Assembly (NCBI RefSeq): GCF_900095695.1
Contig: NZ_FMIQ01000080.1
Span: 1 to 64,000, forward strand
DNA from: Hafnia alvei
GTDB lineage: Bacteria; Pseudomonadota; Gammaproteobacteria; Enterobacterales; Enterobacteriaceae
DNA: 64,000 bases
Direction of reading: 5' to 3'
Translations under genes and position numbers: made by a program
Shown: positions 1-10,379 of the stretch, one piece after another
Layout of the letters: the number at the start of each line of letters is the position of its first letter
How positions within the stretch are numbered: position 1 is the first letter of the stretch
Notes under the pieces: generated by a model
The model's database searches: none
The model's input: the letters and a program-made list of their open reading frames with translations, nothing else
What the model was told of the DNA's origin: nothing

Positions 1-1023
1 GTTGAACCTAAAGAACCTGAACCACCGGTAGTACCCAACAAGCCGAAAGATCTGATCGTACGCCCTGAGGCGGGTAGCTACATTGCCAACCATGCAGCAG
101 GAAATACTTTATTCACGACCCGATTGCACGATCGCTTAGGGGAAACCCAATATACCGACGTATTAACCGGTGAAGAAAAAGTGACCAGCATGTGGCTACG
201 CCAGATCGGTGGGCGTAATAACTTTAAAGACAGCAGTGGGCAATTGAAAACCAGCACCAACCGCTACGTTATGCAATTAGGCGGTGATATCGCGCAGTGG
301 AGTACGGATGGTTTGGATCGTTGGCACCTTGGCCTGATGGCTGGTTACGCCAATGCGAAAAGCCACACCCACTCAAATAAATCGCGTCATGACTCGCGTT
401 CAAGTATTGATGGCTATTCCGTCGGCGCTTACGGTACTTGGTATAACAACGATGCAGATAAGACAGGACTCTATGTTGATAGCTGGCTGTTGTATAACTG
501 GTTTAAAAACTCGGTAAACGGTGATGATTTACCATCCGAATCCTATGACTCTAACGGTTTCACCGGATCTGTGGAAAGTGGATATACCTTTAAAGTGCGC
601 GAAAGCGAACGCCGCAAAGTGTTTATTCAGCCTAAGGCACAGCTAACGTGGATGGGTGTCAAAGCGGATCGTCACATTGAAAGAAACGGCACCCGAGTAG
701 ACAGCACGGGCAACAACAATCTGCAAACCCGACTTGGCGTTCGAGCCTATATGCAGGGTAATGCAGCGCAAGATGACAACAAAGATCGTACCTTCGAACC
801 CTTCGCTGAGGTTAACTGGATCCATAATACCCAGCGATTCGGCGTAGAGATGAATAATGTCAAACTGTCCCAAGACGGTGCACGCAACATTGGTGAGGTC
901 AAAGTCGGTATTGAAGGGCAATTCAGCCAACGCACCAGCGGCTGGATAAATATAGCCCAGCAAATCGGCGATGCCGGCTATAACGATACGTCTGGGATGT
1001 TAGGAATTAAATATAGCTTCTAA
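1..1023 (+). CDS. Autotransporter C-terminal fragment (passenger end plus beta-barrel), 5' truncated by the window
   Basis: The frame is open from base 1 and ends at a TAA at 1021-1023, giving about 340 residues with no start in the window. It opens with a proline/glutamate-rich linker (VEPKEPEPPVVPNKP), followed by the junction motif LIVRPEAGSYIANHAAGN and about 270 residues of alternating polar/aromatic strands. It ends in GIKYSF, a terminal aromatic residue as in outer-membrane barrels recognised by BamA. This is the layout of type Va autotransporters of the pertactin/AIDA type, whose barrel anchors the secreted passenger in the outer membrane. The passenger lies outside the window, so adhesin, protease or other function cannot be told. 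The family call is firm; the role is open. Confidence 0.88.
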   Translation, partial: VEPKEPEPPVVPNKPKDLIVRPEAGSYIANHAAGNTLFTTRLHDRLGETQYTDVLTGEEKVTSMWLRQIGGRNNFKDSSGQLKTSTNRYVMQLGGDIAQWSTDGLDRWHLGLMAGYANAKSHTHSNKSRHDSRSSIDGYSVGAYGTWYNNDADKTGLYVDSWLLYNWFKNSVNGDDLPSESYDSNGFTGSVESGYTFKVRESERRKVFIQPKAQLTWMGVKADRHIERNGTRVDSTGNNNLQTRLGVRAYMQGNAAQDDNKDRTFEPFAEVNWIHNTQRFGVEMNNVKLSQDGARNIGEVKVGIEGQFSQRTSGWINIAQQIGDAGYNDTSGMLGIKYSF

Positions 1024-1046
1024 GCTTTGTTTCTAACGCCTTCGTT

Positions 1047-1099
1047 ACATGAACAGCCCGCCTTCTTGACTACCTTCAATGAAGCAGGGCTGTTCATGT
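1047..1099. terminator. Perfect 13-bp inverted repeat after the autotransporter
   Basis: Arms 1047-1059 and 1087-1099 (acatgaacagccc and its exact complement) are separated by 27 nt. It lies 24 bp after the autotransporter stop. There is no clean T-run after it, so it is either a weak terminator or a processed 3' hairpin. Confidence 0.45.
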
Positions 1100-1440
1100 T
1101 AAGCAAATTTCGGGACCGGGGCTCGATATTCCATCGAACTCCGGCCTTTTGCAGTCAGGGCTATTCTGTAGTTTTGTACTAGTAGATGCTTTCCTTTATC
1201 GTACTTCTCAGCTCGTTAATACTACTTATCTGAGGTAAAAGCACTCCGATTACTATATAACACGCAAATATATCCCCACACTTTAAAATTTTTAATCTGC
1301 AAGAAAATCCCGTTTTTATACGCTGTCACATTAATAATATGTAGGAATACTTAGCCCCCGACAGACCTATAAAAGCCATCTGCGATACTGAACCACTATA
1401 GTATCAACTATATAATTGATACTATAGTGGCTCACCAATA
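1100..1440. other. Intergenic, AT-rich, no gene seen
   Basis: No supported open frame in either direction. Apart from the palindrome at 1393-1430, I see no repeat or RNA gene. It marks the left edge of the AT-rich island. Confidence 0.5.
1393..1430 (-). terminator. 15-bp perfect inverted repeat 3' of the AroA-like gene
   Basis: Arms 1393-1407 (ccactatagtatcaa) and 1416-1430 with an 8-nt loop. It starts 10 bp beyond the stop codon of the minus-strand AroA-like gene. It is AT-rich and lacks a T-run, so the terminator role is inferred from position only. Confidence 0.45.
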
Positions 1441-2799
1441 TCATAAATCTTCCTGAATAGGTGATGATATTTTCATTTCCATTACATCTGCCCCTAATGA
1501 ATAGATATCAGAAAAATATTCTGGGTAGGTTTGCCCAACATGATACGGCTCTTTAATTAGAATAGGATTCTTGCAATGTAGACCTATGGTTGTAAGCCCC
1601 ATAATTAAAGCATGATCATAATGGCCATCAACAATTACATTCCCTTCGTAACCATTAGGGTTACCATATATGATCAATTTATCATTCTCTTCTTCAGTTT
1701 TTATTCCTATTTTTAACATTTCAAGTCTATAGTCAGAAATACGATTTGATTCTTTATAACGAATGTGCTCAATGTTATAAAACACACTTTTTCCATTAGC
1801 AAATGCCGCTCTTGCTACAAGAGCAGGAACAGCATCGGGGGCAAGAGAACCGTCGAAATCAAGAGGTATAATTTCCTTTCCATCCGATTTTATATTAATA
1901 GAGTTATTACCTACACTAGTAATACTAGCACCACTTTCAATCAAATAATTAATAACAGCACCATTGCCGAGTTCTTCTTCAAAAAAACCATTTAGAATAA
2001 CATTTGATGATAATGAAGAACAAAGAGTTAAAATTGCTGACGCACTTGCTGGATCTGAACCAATACTGAAATTTGATGGCTTAAATTTTTCTTTTCCACT
2101 GATGAAAAAATCCCTAAAACCATTATCATATCCAATATCTACTCCTGCACTACTCAAATTATTTATTGTTGTATGAACCATTGATGGTGCTGTAATTTCA
2201 TCAATAACCTTTATATGCAAATCTCTATCACTTACCGCACCCAAGTAAAGAAGCCCACTTAAAAACTGAGAGCTTTTTCGACACGAAACTTCAGTATAAG
2301 AATTTAATTTCCTACTAGACTTTATTTTTATCGGTAAAAAACCGTCTTCACCAATACCCGTGCAGTGTACATTTAGTTTTTGTAAAGCACTAATCATTTC
2401 CTTTTGAGAGCGCTTAGCTAGCGAATTAATATAACTAGTAATAAAATATGATTCAGGTAAATATCCTGCAACCCCCATTAGCAATCGTAATACAATACCT
2501 GAGTTTTCAGGATTAAAGGTGATTATTTTATCTATATTATTAATATCAACTCCATTAATAACGGTATTATTCCCAATACAAGTAAATGAAGCCCCAAGAT
2601 TCATACAATTTTTTATCATTGCAGTCGTATTATATCCTGTGGCTAAATTAGCTATATGACACTTACCATTTGTAAGTGTCGATGTTAATATAGCCCTTGT
2701 CGAAGAACTTTTTGATGACGGTAAATTAACTTCTCCATACATTGAATCAGTTGGTGATACTTTAGCATATAAAGGAAAGTTCCCACCATAATATTTCAT
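1441..2799 (-). CDS. Divergent EPSP-synthase-like enolpyruvyltransferase (copy A)
   Basis: 452 residues, slightly longer than AroA (427 in E. coli). The two-domain EPSPS pattern is visible. The phosphate/PEP loop LPSSKSSSTR keeps the residues equivalent to E. coli K22, S23 and R27 (here K30, S31, R35). NSGIVLR keeps R105 and KSSQFL keeps S176-S177-Q178. LAPDAVPAL keeps the catalytic Asp (D322) and YKESNR keeps Lys-Glu (K349-E350). YDHALIM keeps His396, but the following Arg of the usual DHR is Ala, and the C-terminal Lys of AKTFP is replaced (GQTYP). Most catalytic residues are present, so an active enzyme on a substrate other than shikimate-3-phosphate is plausible; this is inference. It has a good GGAGGG ribosome site, follows the second AroA-like gene by 12 bp, and is far more AT-rich than the flanking core genes, which suggests transfer. 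Confidence 0.8.
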   Translation of the reverse strand: MKYYGGNFPLYAKVSPTDSMYGEVNLPSSKSSSTRAILTSTLTNGKCHIANLATGYNTTAMIKNCMNLGASFTCIGNNTVINGVDINNIDKIITFNPENSGIVLRLLMGVAGYLPESYFITSYINSLAKRSQKEMISALQKLNVHCTGIGEDGFLPIKIKSSRKLNSYTEVSCRKSSQFLSGLLYLGAVSDRDLHIKVIDEITAPSMVHTTINNLSSAGVDIGYDNGFRDFFISGKEKFKPSNFSIGSDPASASAILTLCSSLSSNVILNGFFEEELGNGAVINYLIESGASITSVGNNSINIKSDGKEIIPLDFDGSLAPDAVPALVARAAFANGKSVFYNIEHIRYKESNRISDYRLEMLKIGIKTEEENDKLIIYGNPNGYEGNVIVDGHYDHALIMGLTTIGLHCKNPILIKEPYHVGQTYPEYFSDIYSLGADVMEMKISSPIQEDL

Positions 2800-2811
2800 G
2801 TACCCTCCACA

Positions 2812-4111
2812 TTAAAAAAATTTTACTTTTGCGCCTAAATAATTCAAATGATGAATAAAATCTGGAAATCCATCATCTAATTTATCAACTCCATCAACAA
2901 TAGTTTTTTCTTTCGCACCTAATGCTATAATTATATTCGATGCACAAATTCTGTGATCTTCATAACTCTGCAACTCAGCCCCTCCTGCGACAGCCCCAGA
3001 ACCTTTAAGGTATATTCCATCAAAGCGTCCGTTACTATCAAATAGTAAACTAGTCTCCCCCCCCCATCAATCTTATATTTTCATTTATAACAAGTGATCT
3101 TTGACATTTATAATTATTAGTAGATGACACCTCCCTAAAAACCATCTTATTATAAGAGTTTATTGATGCGGATATAATATTAGATGCTACGGATGGAAGC
3201 TTGCACAAGTTAACTTCGTAAAGTTCATGAGTTCTAATACAATTGGAGTTAATTTCAACTATATTATTTCCCACATTTATTTTCAATCCTAACATTTCAT
3301 ATATATTAAACATTCTAACCTCATTAATAGTACCACCATAAAAATAATTTTTTATTCTTATCTTTGATTTTTTGTTAATACTAAGCAGAGAGGATGCAAT
3401 ATAACTTACAGAAGTAAAATCAGAAGGGATATTAATCTCAATATTTTTCATTACATAAGGAGTTAAGTGATAGTGATCATCAATTATTTTGATTTTACAT
3501 TCAAGTAGTGACATTATATCTGTGGTAATCTTCACATATCCAAATCGACACCCACCACCCATAAATTTTATCTGGCCGTTAGTCAATGGAGATATTAATA
3601 ATAAGAACGTCAAAAACTGTGTACTTTCATTTGTGCCAACCGGGCTTTTAAAATCATATTTTTTCCTTGATATTGAAAAAATATTTTCATTTATTTTTTC
3701 AATGTCTATGTTCAAATGTGAGAGATAGCCAATATCAATCAGAGATGTTCTATTGAACAGCGAGTTGTTACATTTTATTTTTATATCACCATCAGATAAT
3801 GAAGATAAAGCAAGAGTAATTCTAAATAGCATCCCTGAACCATTCGCCAATATAATGTCACTACATTTAAACGGAGGCCTTACTCCTTTAACTATAATTT
3901 TATTATGAGTCTTATACAAAACATTCAACCCAAATTGCTGTAATGCAATTAACAAATCCTCTGTTTCTTTACACCAAGATATATTATTAATAACTGTTTC
4001 AAACTCATTTATAAGACCAACTAACAGCGCTCTTTGAATATGTGGTTTCGAAGATGGAATGAACACATCACCATTAAGGATTGAATCAGAATCAATGCTC
4101 ACTTTACTCAT
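2812..4111 (-). pseudogene. Second EPSP-synthase-like gene (copy B), frame broken at a G9 tract
   Basis: From the ATG at 4111 the frame runs 353 residues and stops at 3050-3052, just after a run of nine G (plus-strand C at 3057-3065). Beyond it, the correct frame resumes with ETSLLFDSNGRFDG and later YEDHRICASN and DDGFPDFIHHL, the expected EPSPS C-terminus, down to a TAA at 2812-2814. Eight G would join the halves into about 432 residues, normal for AroA. The N-terminal loop is IPSSKPHIQR: K22 and R27 are kept but Ser23 is Pro. The positions of the catalytic Asp and Glu appear to be Ser (KLPSVASN) and Cys (YKCQRS), while DHR is kept. This copy may therefore be non-catalytic or differently specialised. 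It may be a real pseudogene, a slippage (ON/OFF) locus, or a base-call error in the homopolymer. Confidence 0.75.
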
Positions 4112-4143
4112 AATATCTACCTTTAGTTTTTAGTAATTTCGTT

Positions 4144-4911
4144 TCATCCTTTACATGACTCATAAATAAGGTTTAAACTAATTATTATTGAAACAAAAAT
4201 AATCATTGGTTTTATTATTTTTTTTCCTTTAGTAATTACTAGTTTCGCCCCAAAATACCCACCAAATATTTGACCTATAAGCATAACGATTCCAAGTGGC
4301 CAGATTATTTTTCCACCAAAAATGAAAAACAACACAGATGCTATATTTGATGATAAATTTAAAAAATTAGCATTCATCTGTGCTTTGTCAATGTGAACCC
4401 CCCACAATGAAATGTAAGCTATAGTATAAAAAGTTCCTGCACCAGCCCCCAGAAAACCATCGTAAAAACCAACCAATGAAATAATAAAACAAAATAGACA
4501 TAGTGAAACTCTACGATTGACATTTTTATTATTAACTGTTGGTGTTAATATGAAATATATAGCTATCGCAATCATTATTATTGGTATTAATTTCCTTAAA
4601 AAACCAACATCAATAAACTGGATTAAAACTGTACCAACTGCAGCACCGACAAAAACACTAAAAAAAATGAATTTCCCAGTTTCTAGATCAATACCTCCTT
4701 TCCTCAAAAAACATAGCCCGGAGGTTACACAACTCCCAAAAGATTGGACTTTATTAGTTGCTAATGCATTAGACGGAGGCAACCCTAAAAGTAATAACGC
4801 ACTAATAGATAAAAAACCACCACCACCTGAAACAACATTTATAGCACCTGAAATCATAGCAATGAAAAACATTACTATATATAAACTATAATCATGAAAC
4901 ATGACATACAT
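4144..4911 (-). CDS. TauE/SafE-family membrane permease
   Basis: 255 residues, almost wholly hydrophobic, with about eight predicted membrane segments. The N-terminal GAINVVSGGGGFLSIS and NALATNKVQS and the second-half repeat GFYDGFLGAGAGTF and NANFLN are the paired half-site motifs of the TauE/SafE (DUF81) family. Members export or import small organic or sulfur anions such as sulfite or sulfoacetate. It is the first gene of the AT-rich minus-strand operon, 32 bp before the AroA-like copy B, so export of the product of the two enolpyruvyltransferase-like enzymes is a reasonable guess. GAGGTGA lies 6 nt before the chosen ATG; an ATG 9 nt further in is also possible. Confidence 0.82.
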   Translation of the reverse strand: MYVMFHDYSLYIVMFFIAMISGAINVVSGGGGFLSISALLLLGLPPSNALATNKVQSFGSCVTSGLCFLRKGGIDLETGKFIFFSVFVGAAVGTVLIQFIDVGFLRKLIPIIMIAIAIYFILTPTVNNKNVNRRVSLCLFCFIISLVGFYDGFLGAGAGTFYTIAYISLWGVHIDKAQMNANFLNLSSNIASVLFFIFGGKIIWPLGIVMLIGQIFGGYFGAKLVITKGKKIIKPMIIFVSIIISLNLIYESCKG

Positions 4912-5711
4912 GAGATGTCACCTCATTGAATAGAATTTAACCAACCTATCTACACTAATTAGAAAAAAAAAGAACTTGATTATTCATCAAGTTATTATGC
5001 ATTTTTTAGATATCTATTGTTTTTATTGATTTTTATATTTTTAACCAAGGAAATGAATTAATTTTTATTTTTATAATTGCAATGAATGTCGCAAAAGCCA
5101 TCATATCTACCATTGAGTTCCATTCCTCCATTTAGTACTCCATTGGGCTATTTCTCAACAAGCTTCCATCTACGTACGGGTGATAGATACTACCTATAAA
5201 TAGCTTGAAATATAATATAATAACAATCATCTCATCGACAAACCAGTGGAAAGCTGCCACTAATAATCACTATTAAATTTACACAATTAGTTTATTTATT
5301 CATATTATTAGCAGCTGTCAGATCATTTGCTAATGTTGATCTCTCATCGAGCTACACCTTACTCCCGACCAAACTACTCCTCACTGAACTATTGCTATCA
5401 CTTATCTTGCCTTCACCAAACAGACCATCGCAGCAGCAACATCTAGTTTGAAGTATATTGCTCCGCATGATTTGCACACCACTGTGAGATGATCATTTTT
5501 CGATGCATGCAATAGTGCTAGCAAGGTTACATAACAAACTTGCGAAGCACTTCCAGATATTAACTATGTCAGTTTGCAGATCCCTACGTTAGTATAGTGC
5601 CCTAAAAAATCGTTCTGGATGACTGCTTCTCCAAACGATTTCGTGATGCTTAAACAGAATCTAAAAAATCACGATAATCTTAAAATTCAATATATTAGAT
5701 ATAGAAATTCT
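4912..5711. other. 800-bp AT-rich intergenic between the AroA-like island and mutS
   Basis: It holds the divergent promoters of the island (minus) and mutS (plus). No supported gene. The only clear structure is the hairpin with a T-run at 4963-4993. An in-frame extension of mutS through 5619 has no MutS similarity. Confidence 0.6.
4963..4993 (-). terminator. Hairpin plus T-run in the leader of the AroA-like operon
   Basis: On the minus strand, arms aacttgat/atcaagtt (plus 4986-4993 and 4973-4980) are followed by c and then nine T (plus A at 4963-4971). This is a small rho-independent terminator form lying about 50 nt before the permease start. It could be a leader attenuator or could end an upstream minus-strand transcript. 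Confidence 0.45.
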
Positions 5712-8270
5712 ATGAGCGACATGACAAACCTAGACTCACATACCCCGATGATGCAGCAGTACTTAAAACTGAAAGCACAGCATCCTGATATCCTGCTGTT
5801 CTATCGTATGGGTGACTTCTACGAGCTATTTTATGATGATGCCAAACGTGCCTCTCAGCTCATGGATATTTCGCTAACCAAGCGCGGAGCCTCTGCCGGA
5901 GAGCCAATTCCCATGGCCGGCATTCCGCATCATGCCGTTGAAAACTATCTCGCAAAGCTGGTACAGCTCGGTGAATCCGTCGCTATTTGTGAACAAATTG
6001 GCGATCCGGCAACCACCAAAGGGCCTGTCGAACGCAAAGTGGTTCGTATCGTCACGCCGGGTACCATCAGCGATGAAGCGCTGCTTAAAGAGCGTCAGGA
6101 TAACCTACTAGCCGCAATCTGGCAGGACGCGCGCGGCTTTGGCTTTGCGACTCTCGATATTAGCTCTGGCCGTTTTCGCGTTGCCGAACCAGCCGATCTC
6201 GAAACCATGGCCGCAGAACTCCAGCGCACTAATCCGGCAGAGCTGCTTTACCCCGAAGATTTCGGCTCTATGCCGTTGATTGAAAACCGCAGAGGCCTGC
6301 GCCGCCGTCCGCTTTGGGAGTTTGAGTTAGACACCGCTCGGCAACAGCTGAACCTCCAGTTTGGCACCCGCGATCTCAATGGTTTCGGCGTGGAGCAATC
6401 AACACAGGCGCTGCGTGCGGCTGGCTGTTTGCTGCAATATGTGAAAGATACGCAACGAACCACGCTGCCTCACATTCGTGGTATTACCATCGAGCGCCAG
6501 CAAGACGGCATTATTATGGATGCCGCTACCCGCCGAAATTTAGAGCTCACTCAGAACCTATCCGGCGGCGTTGAAAATACGCTGGCCGCTATTTTGGATT
6601 GCACCGTTACGCCAATGGGCAGTCGTATGCTAAAACGCTGGGTGCATATGCCGAGCCGCGATCACAAAGCGCTCAATAATCGTCAACAGGCTATCGAAGC
6701 CCTTCAGCCTCTGGTTGAAGATCTTCAACCGCTACTGCGTCAAGTCGGCGATCTTGAACGAATTCTTGCCCGTTTAGCTCTGCGTACCGCTCGCCCACGT
6801 GATCTTGCGCGCATGCGCTATGCATTCCAGCAGCTACCTGAAATTCAGGCGCTCATCGGTGACCATGCCACGCCTCACATTGCGACGCTGGCGAAAAACG
6901 CCGGTCAGTTTGATGAGCTGAAAGCATTGCTGGAAAGAGCGGTCGTAGAAACGCCTCCTGTTCTAGTTCGCGACGGCGGGGTCATCGCACCAGGCTACAA
7001 CGAAGAGTTAGACGAATGGCGCGCGCTGGCCGATGGCGCTACCGACTATCTCGATCGTTTAGAAATTCGCGAACGCGAAAAGCTCGGTTTAGACACCTTG
7101 AAGGTCGGTTTCAACGGCGTGCATGGCTATTACATTCAGGTCAGCCGTGGCCAAAGCCATTTAGTGCCGATTCACTATGTACGTCGCCAGACCTTAAAAA
7201 ACGCAGAACGCTATATCATCCCTGAATTAAAAGAGTATGAAGACAAGGTTCTGACCTCAAAAGGCAAAGCATTGGCGCTAGAAAAGCGTCTCTATGAAGA
7301 ACTGTTCGACATGCTATTGCCTCATTTGGCCGATCTTCAGCAAAGCGCCACCGCACTTGCCGAACTGGATGTGTTGAGCAACTTGGCAGAACGTGCTGAA
7401 ACGCTAAACTATGTCCGTCCAGAACTCAGCGATAAGCCCGGTATTAAAATCGTTGGCGGACGCCATCCCGTGGTTGAGCAAGTGCTCAAAGAGCCTTTCA
7501 TTGCTAACCCGCTGTCACTTTCCCCACAGCGCCGCATGTTAGTGATCACCGGCCCGAATATGGGCGGGAAAAGCACCTATATGCGTCAAGCCGCGCTCAT
7601 TGTGCTTATGGCGCACATTGGTAGCTTTGTGCCTGCTGAGAAAGCCGTGATTGGGCCTGTTGACCGCATATTCACCCGCGTGGGCGCAGCCGATGATTTG
7701 GCATCGGGCCGTTCAACCTTCATGGTCGAGATGACCGAAACCGCCAATATCTTGCATAACGCCACGGAAAACAGTCTGGTGCTGATGGATGAGATTGGTC
7801 GCGGGACATCGACCTATGACGGCTTATCGCTGGCGTGGGCCTGTGCCGAGAATCTCGCCAGCCGCATTAAAGCCATGACGTTATTCGCCACGCATTACTT
7901 CGAATTAACCACGCTGCCAGAAAAACTGGAAGGCGTGTACAACGTTCACCTCGATGCCCTTGAGCATGGTGACACCATTGCCTTCATGCACAGCGTGCAA
8001 GATGGCGCGGCCAGTAAAAGCTATGGCCTTGCGGTTGCCGCGCTGGCAGGCGTTCCTCGTGATGTTATCAAGCGTGCAAGACAAAAACTCAAAGAGCTGG
8101 AAACCTTGTCGGCGCAAACCGGCAATAGCCAAATTGACGGATCACAGCTTCAGCTTCTAGCTGAACCTGAAGCCTCTCCTGCCGTAGAAGCTCTGGAAAC
8201 GCTCGATCCCGATACACTCACGCCGCGTCAGGCATTGGATTGGCTGTATCGCCTAAAAGGCATGGTTTAA
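5712..8270 (+). CDS. mutS: DNA mismatch repair protein MutS
   Basis: 852 residues (853 in E. coli). It recognises mismatches and small loops in DNA and recruits MutL. The mismatch-wedge motif [15 protein letters not shown] carries the conserved Phe and Glu near residue 40. The C-terminal ATPase has Walker [15 protein letters not shown], the signature GRSTFMVEM and Walker [13 protein letters not shown], followed by the dimerisation segment. I start it at the ATG giving [12 protein letters not shown], matching the E. coli N-terminus. An earlier in-frame ATG at 5619 would add 31 unrelated residues, and an ATG three codons later is equally possible. It sits alone between the AT-rich island and convergent rpoS, as in the variable mutS-rpoS segment of enterobacteria. 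Confidence 0.96.
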   Translation: MSDMTNLDSHTPMMQQYLKLKAQHPDILLFYRMGDFYELFYDDAKRASQLMDISLTKRGASAGEPIPMAGIPHHAVENYLAKLVQLGESVAICEQIGDPATTKGPVERKVVRIVTPGTISDEALLKERQDNLLAAIWQDARGFGFATLDISSGRFRVAEPADLETMAAELQRTNPAELLYPEDFGSMPLIENRRGLRRRPLWEFELDTARQQLNLQFGTRDLNGFGVEQSTQALRAAGCLLQYVKDTQRTTLPHIRGITIERQQDGIIMDAATRRNLELTQNLSGGVENTLAAILDCTVTPMGSRMLKRWVHMPSRDHKALNNRQQAIEALQPLVEDLQPLLRQVGDLERILARLALRTARPRDLARMRYAFQQLPEIQALIGDHATPHIATLAKNAGQFDELKALLERAVVETPPVLVRDGGVIAPGYNEELDEWRALADGATDYLDRLEIREREKLGLDTLKVGFNGVHGYYIQVSRGQSHLVPIHYVRRQTLKNAERYIIPELKEYEDKVLTSKGKALALEKRLYEELFDMLLPHLADLQQSATALAELDVLSNLAERAETLNYVRPELSDKPGIKIVGGRHPVVEQVLKEPFIANPLSLSPQRRMLVITGPNMGGKSTYMRQAALIVLMAHIGSFVPAEKAVIGPVDRIFTRVGAADDLASGRSTFMVEMTETANILHNATENSLVLMDEIGRGTSTYDGLSLAWACAENLASRIKAMTLFATHYFELTTLPEKLEGVYNVHLDALEHGDTIAFMHSVQDGAASKSYGLAVAALAGVPRDVIKRARQKLKELETLSAQTGNSQIDGSQLQLLAEPEASPAVEALETLDPDTLTPRQALDWLYRLKGMV

Positions 8271-8290
8271 ACTCTAAACTTGAAGCATAA

Positions 8291-8322
8291 AAAAAGGTGA
8301 AGCCGCAAAGCTTCACCTTTTT
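8291..8322. terminator. Bidirectional rho-independent terminator between mutS and rpoS
   Basis: Arms 8291-8303 (aaaaaggtgaagc) and 8310-8322 are exact complements with a 6-nt loop, with A-run and T-run on the two sides. It serves mutS (plus) and rpoS (minus). Confidence 0.9.
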
Positions 8323-8344
8323 ATTTTATGCATTATCGAAAGTC

Positions 8345-9331
8345 TTATTCGCGGAATAGAGCCTCAATGCTCAATCCCTGTCCTTGCAGGATTTCACGCA
8401 GACGACGTAAGCCTTCAACTTGGATTTGACGCACACGCTCACGGGTTAAACCGATTTCGCGCCCCACATCTTCCAAGGTAGCAGCTTCATAACCCAGCAG
8501 ACCAAAACGACGCGCCAAAACTTCACGTTGTTTCGCGTTAAGCTCAAACAGCCACTTAACAATACTCTGCTTCATGTCATCGCTTTGCGTGGTATCTTCC
8601 GGACCACTTTCATTCTCATCGGTGAGAATATCCAGTAAGGCCTTCTCTGAATCGCCCCCCAGCGGAGTATCCACTGAAGTGATACGCTCGTTTAAGCGCA
8701 GCATACGGCTAACGTCAGTGACCGGACGATCTAACTGCTCAGCAATCTCTTCCGCGCTCGGCTCATGATCCAGTTTGTGTGAAAGCTCACGTGCAGTTCG
8801 CAGATAAACGTTCAACTCTTTGACAATATGAATCGGCAAACGGATCGTACGTGTCTGATTCATGATAGCCCGCTCAATCGTTTGGCGGATCCACCATGTT
8901 GCATAGGTAGAGAAACGGAAGCCACGCTCTGGATCGAACTTCTCGACGGCACGGATTAAACCTAAATTGCCTTCTTCGATCAGATCTAACAGCGCAAGGC
9001 CGCGATTGCTATAACGACGGGCGATTTTCACCACCAGACGCAGGTTACTTTCGATCATTCTACGACGAGACGCTTCGTCTCCGCGTAACGCTCGTCGGGC
9101 AAAAAAGACTTCTTCTTCTGCGGTTAGCAGCGGAGAGTAACCGATTTCGCCCAAATAAAGCTGAGTAGCATCAAGTACACGTTGTGAAACGGCCTGTGCC
9201 ATCAGTTCATCGGATGAATCAACCTCGGTGGGTTCTTCAACGAGTACCTTCTCGTCAAACGCTTCTTCCCCGTTCTCATCGAAGTCTACTTCTTCATTTA
9301 ACTCGTTAACTTTCAGCGTATTCTGGCTCAT
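8345..9331 (-). CDS. rpoS: RNA polymerase sigma factor RpoS (sigma-38)
   Basis: 328 residues (330 in E. coli). Master sigma factor of stationary phase and general stress. Region 1.2/2 is seen in [16 protein letters not shown] and the -10-reading segment [17 protein letters not shown]; region 3 in [11 protein letters not shown]; region 4 in [20 protein letters not shown]. The N-terminus is acidic as usual. It follows nlpD by 52 bp on the same strand; in E. coli the main rpoS promoter lies inside nlpD, and the same is likely here though I cannot pinpoint it. Confidence 0.97.
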   Translation of the reverse strand: MSQNTLKVNELNEEVDFDENGEEAFDEKVLVEEPTEVDSSDELMAQAVSQRVLDATQLYLGEIGYSPLLTAEEEVFFARRALRGDEASRRRMIESNLRLVVKIARRYSNRGLALLDLIEEGNLGLIRAVEKFDPERGFRFSTYATWWIRQTIERAIMNQTRTIRLPIHIVKELNVYLRTARELSHKLDHEPSAEEIAEQLDRPVTDVSRMLRLNERITSVDTPLGGDSEKALLDILTDENESGPEDTTQSDDMKQSIVKWLFELNAKQREVLARRFGLLGYEAATLEDVGREIGLTRERVRQIQVEGLRRLREILQGQGLSIEALFRE

Positions 9332-9383
9332 AGCTGTACCCTACCCGTGATATTGCGGGCAGAATACAGCGATTCTGCCCCGA

Positions 9384-10379
9384 CTATCGCTGCGGCAAGT
9401 AGCGCAGCGGGTTTACGGATTTCCCCTTGTAACGAATTTCAAAGTGCAATCTTACTGAGCTGGTTCCGGTGCTCCCCATGGTTGCAATTTTTTGACCCGC
9501 CTTAACCTCTTGTTGTTCCCGGACCAGCATCGTGTCGTTATGGGCATAGGCGCTCAGGTAGTCATCATTATGTTTAATGATGATCAGATTTCCGTAACCA
9601 CGCAGCGCGTTGCCGGCGTATACCACACGGCCATCAGCCGTGGCGACCACCGACTGGCCGCGTGAACCCGCAATATCAACGCCTTTATTTCCACCTTCGG
9701 CAGAAGAGAAGTTGTCGATAACTTTACCGTCAGTAGGCCAGCGCCAGGTTCCTACTGGAGCACTGCTGCTTACGCTACTGGCTGACGAGCTCGGAACTGT
9801 AGCTGCAGCAGTCGTTGTCGCCGCTGTAGCCGTAGATGCAGGCAACATTTTGCCAACATTCTGTTTACCCGAATTGTCAGAATACGCTGTGGTTGATTGA
9901 GAATCAACACCTGTGCTCTTAATTTGACCACTTGATGGTTGCGTAGGGACTCCGCTGGTTCCATCATTAGCAGCTAGCATGCCACCGCTGTTGCTGTTGG
10001 CGTCTAATTTGATTGTTTGACCAACATTGAGGCTGTACGGCGCAGGTATATTGTTTTTCTCTGCAAGATCGCGGAAGTCATTTCCAGAGATCCAAGCAAT
10101 ATAAAAAAGTGTATCGCCGCGTTTTACGGTATAAGTGCCGCCGTTATAGCTTCCCTTCGGAATATTCTGATAGCTACGATTGTATACAATGCGTCCGCCG
10201 TCACCGGCCTGAGCCGTGCTGGTATTTCCACCATTTGACAGCATACGGCCATTGCCGCCGCCATTTACCGAGCTTATCGGCGCAGAACTATTATCTGACG
10301 AACAACCAGCCAACCATAAAGTAATCAAAGTACACGCCGCTACCTGGCGCCACTTCATCATCGGGCTTCCCATGCTCAT
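9384..10379 (-). CDS. nlpD: NlpD, LysM/M23 lipoprotein activator of amidase AmiC
   Basis: 331 residues. A signal peptide ends in the lipobox LAGC (Cys26), so it is an outer-membrane lipoprotein. A LysM domain follows at about residues 82-126 ([14 protein letters not shown]), then a Ser/Thr/Ala-rich linker, then an M23-type domain from about residue 230. That domain is catalytically degenerate: the first zinc His is replaced (NKGVDIAG) and HxH is RLH (VRLHFEIR), as in the NlpD/EnvC activators. NlpD activates AmiC for septal peptidoglycan splitting at cell division. It is upstream of rpoS on the same strand and very probably contains its promoter. Confidence 0.95.
   Translation of the reverse strand: MSMGSPMMKWRQVAACTLITLWLAGCSSDNSSAPISSVNGGGNGRMLSNGGNTSTAQAGDGGRIVYNRSYQNIPKGSYNGGTYTVKRGDTLFYIAWISGNDFRDLAEKNNIPAPYSLNVGQTIKLDANSNSGGMLAANDGTSGVPTQPSSGQIKSTGVDSQSTTAYSDNSGKQNVGKMLPASTATAATTTAAATVPSSSASSVSSSAPVGTWRWPTDGKVIDNFSSAEGGNKGVDIAGSRGQSVVATADGRVVYAGNALRGYGNLIIIKHNDDYLSAYAHNDTMLVREQQEVKAGQKIATMGSTGTSSVRLHFEIRYKGKSVNPLRYLPQR

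Noticed and set aside
1441-4911. Cassette as a prophage or insertion-sequence remnant
   Set aside because: No integrase, transposase, att-like direct repeats or tRNA edge could be seen; only base composition suggests transfer.
5619-5711. In-frame N-terminal extension of mutS by 31 codons
   Set aside because: No similarity to MutS and AT-rich composition; the expected N-terminus begins at 5712.
9384-10379. NlpD as an active M23 endopeptidase
   Set aside because: Two zinc ligands are replaced (NKGVD, RLHFE), so it is an activator-type protein.
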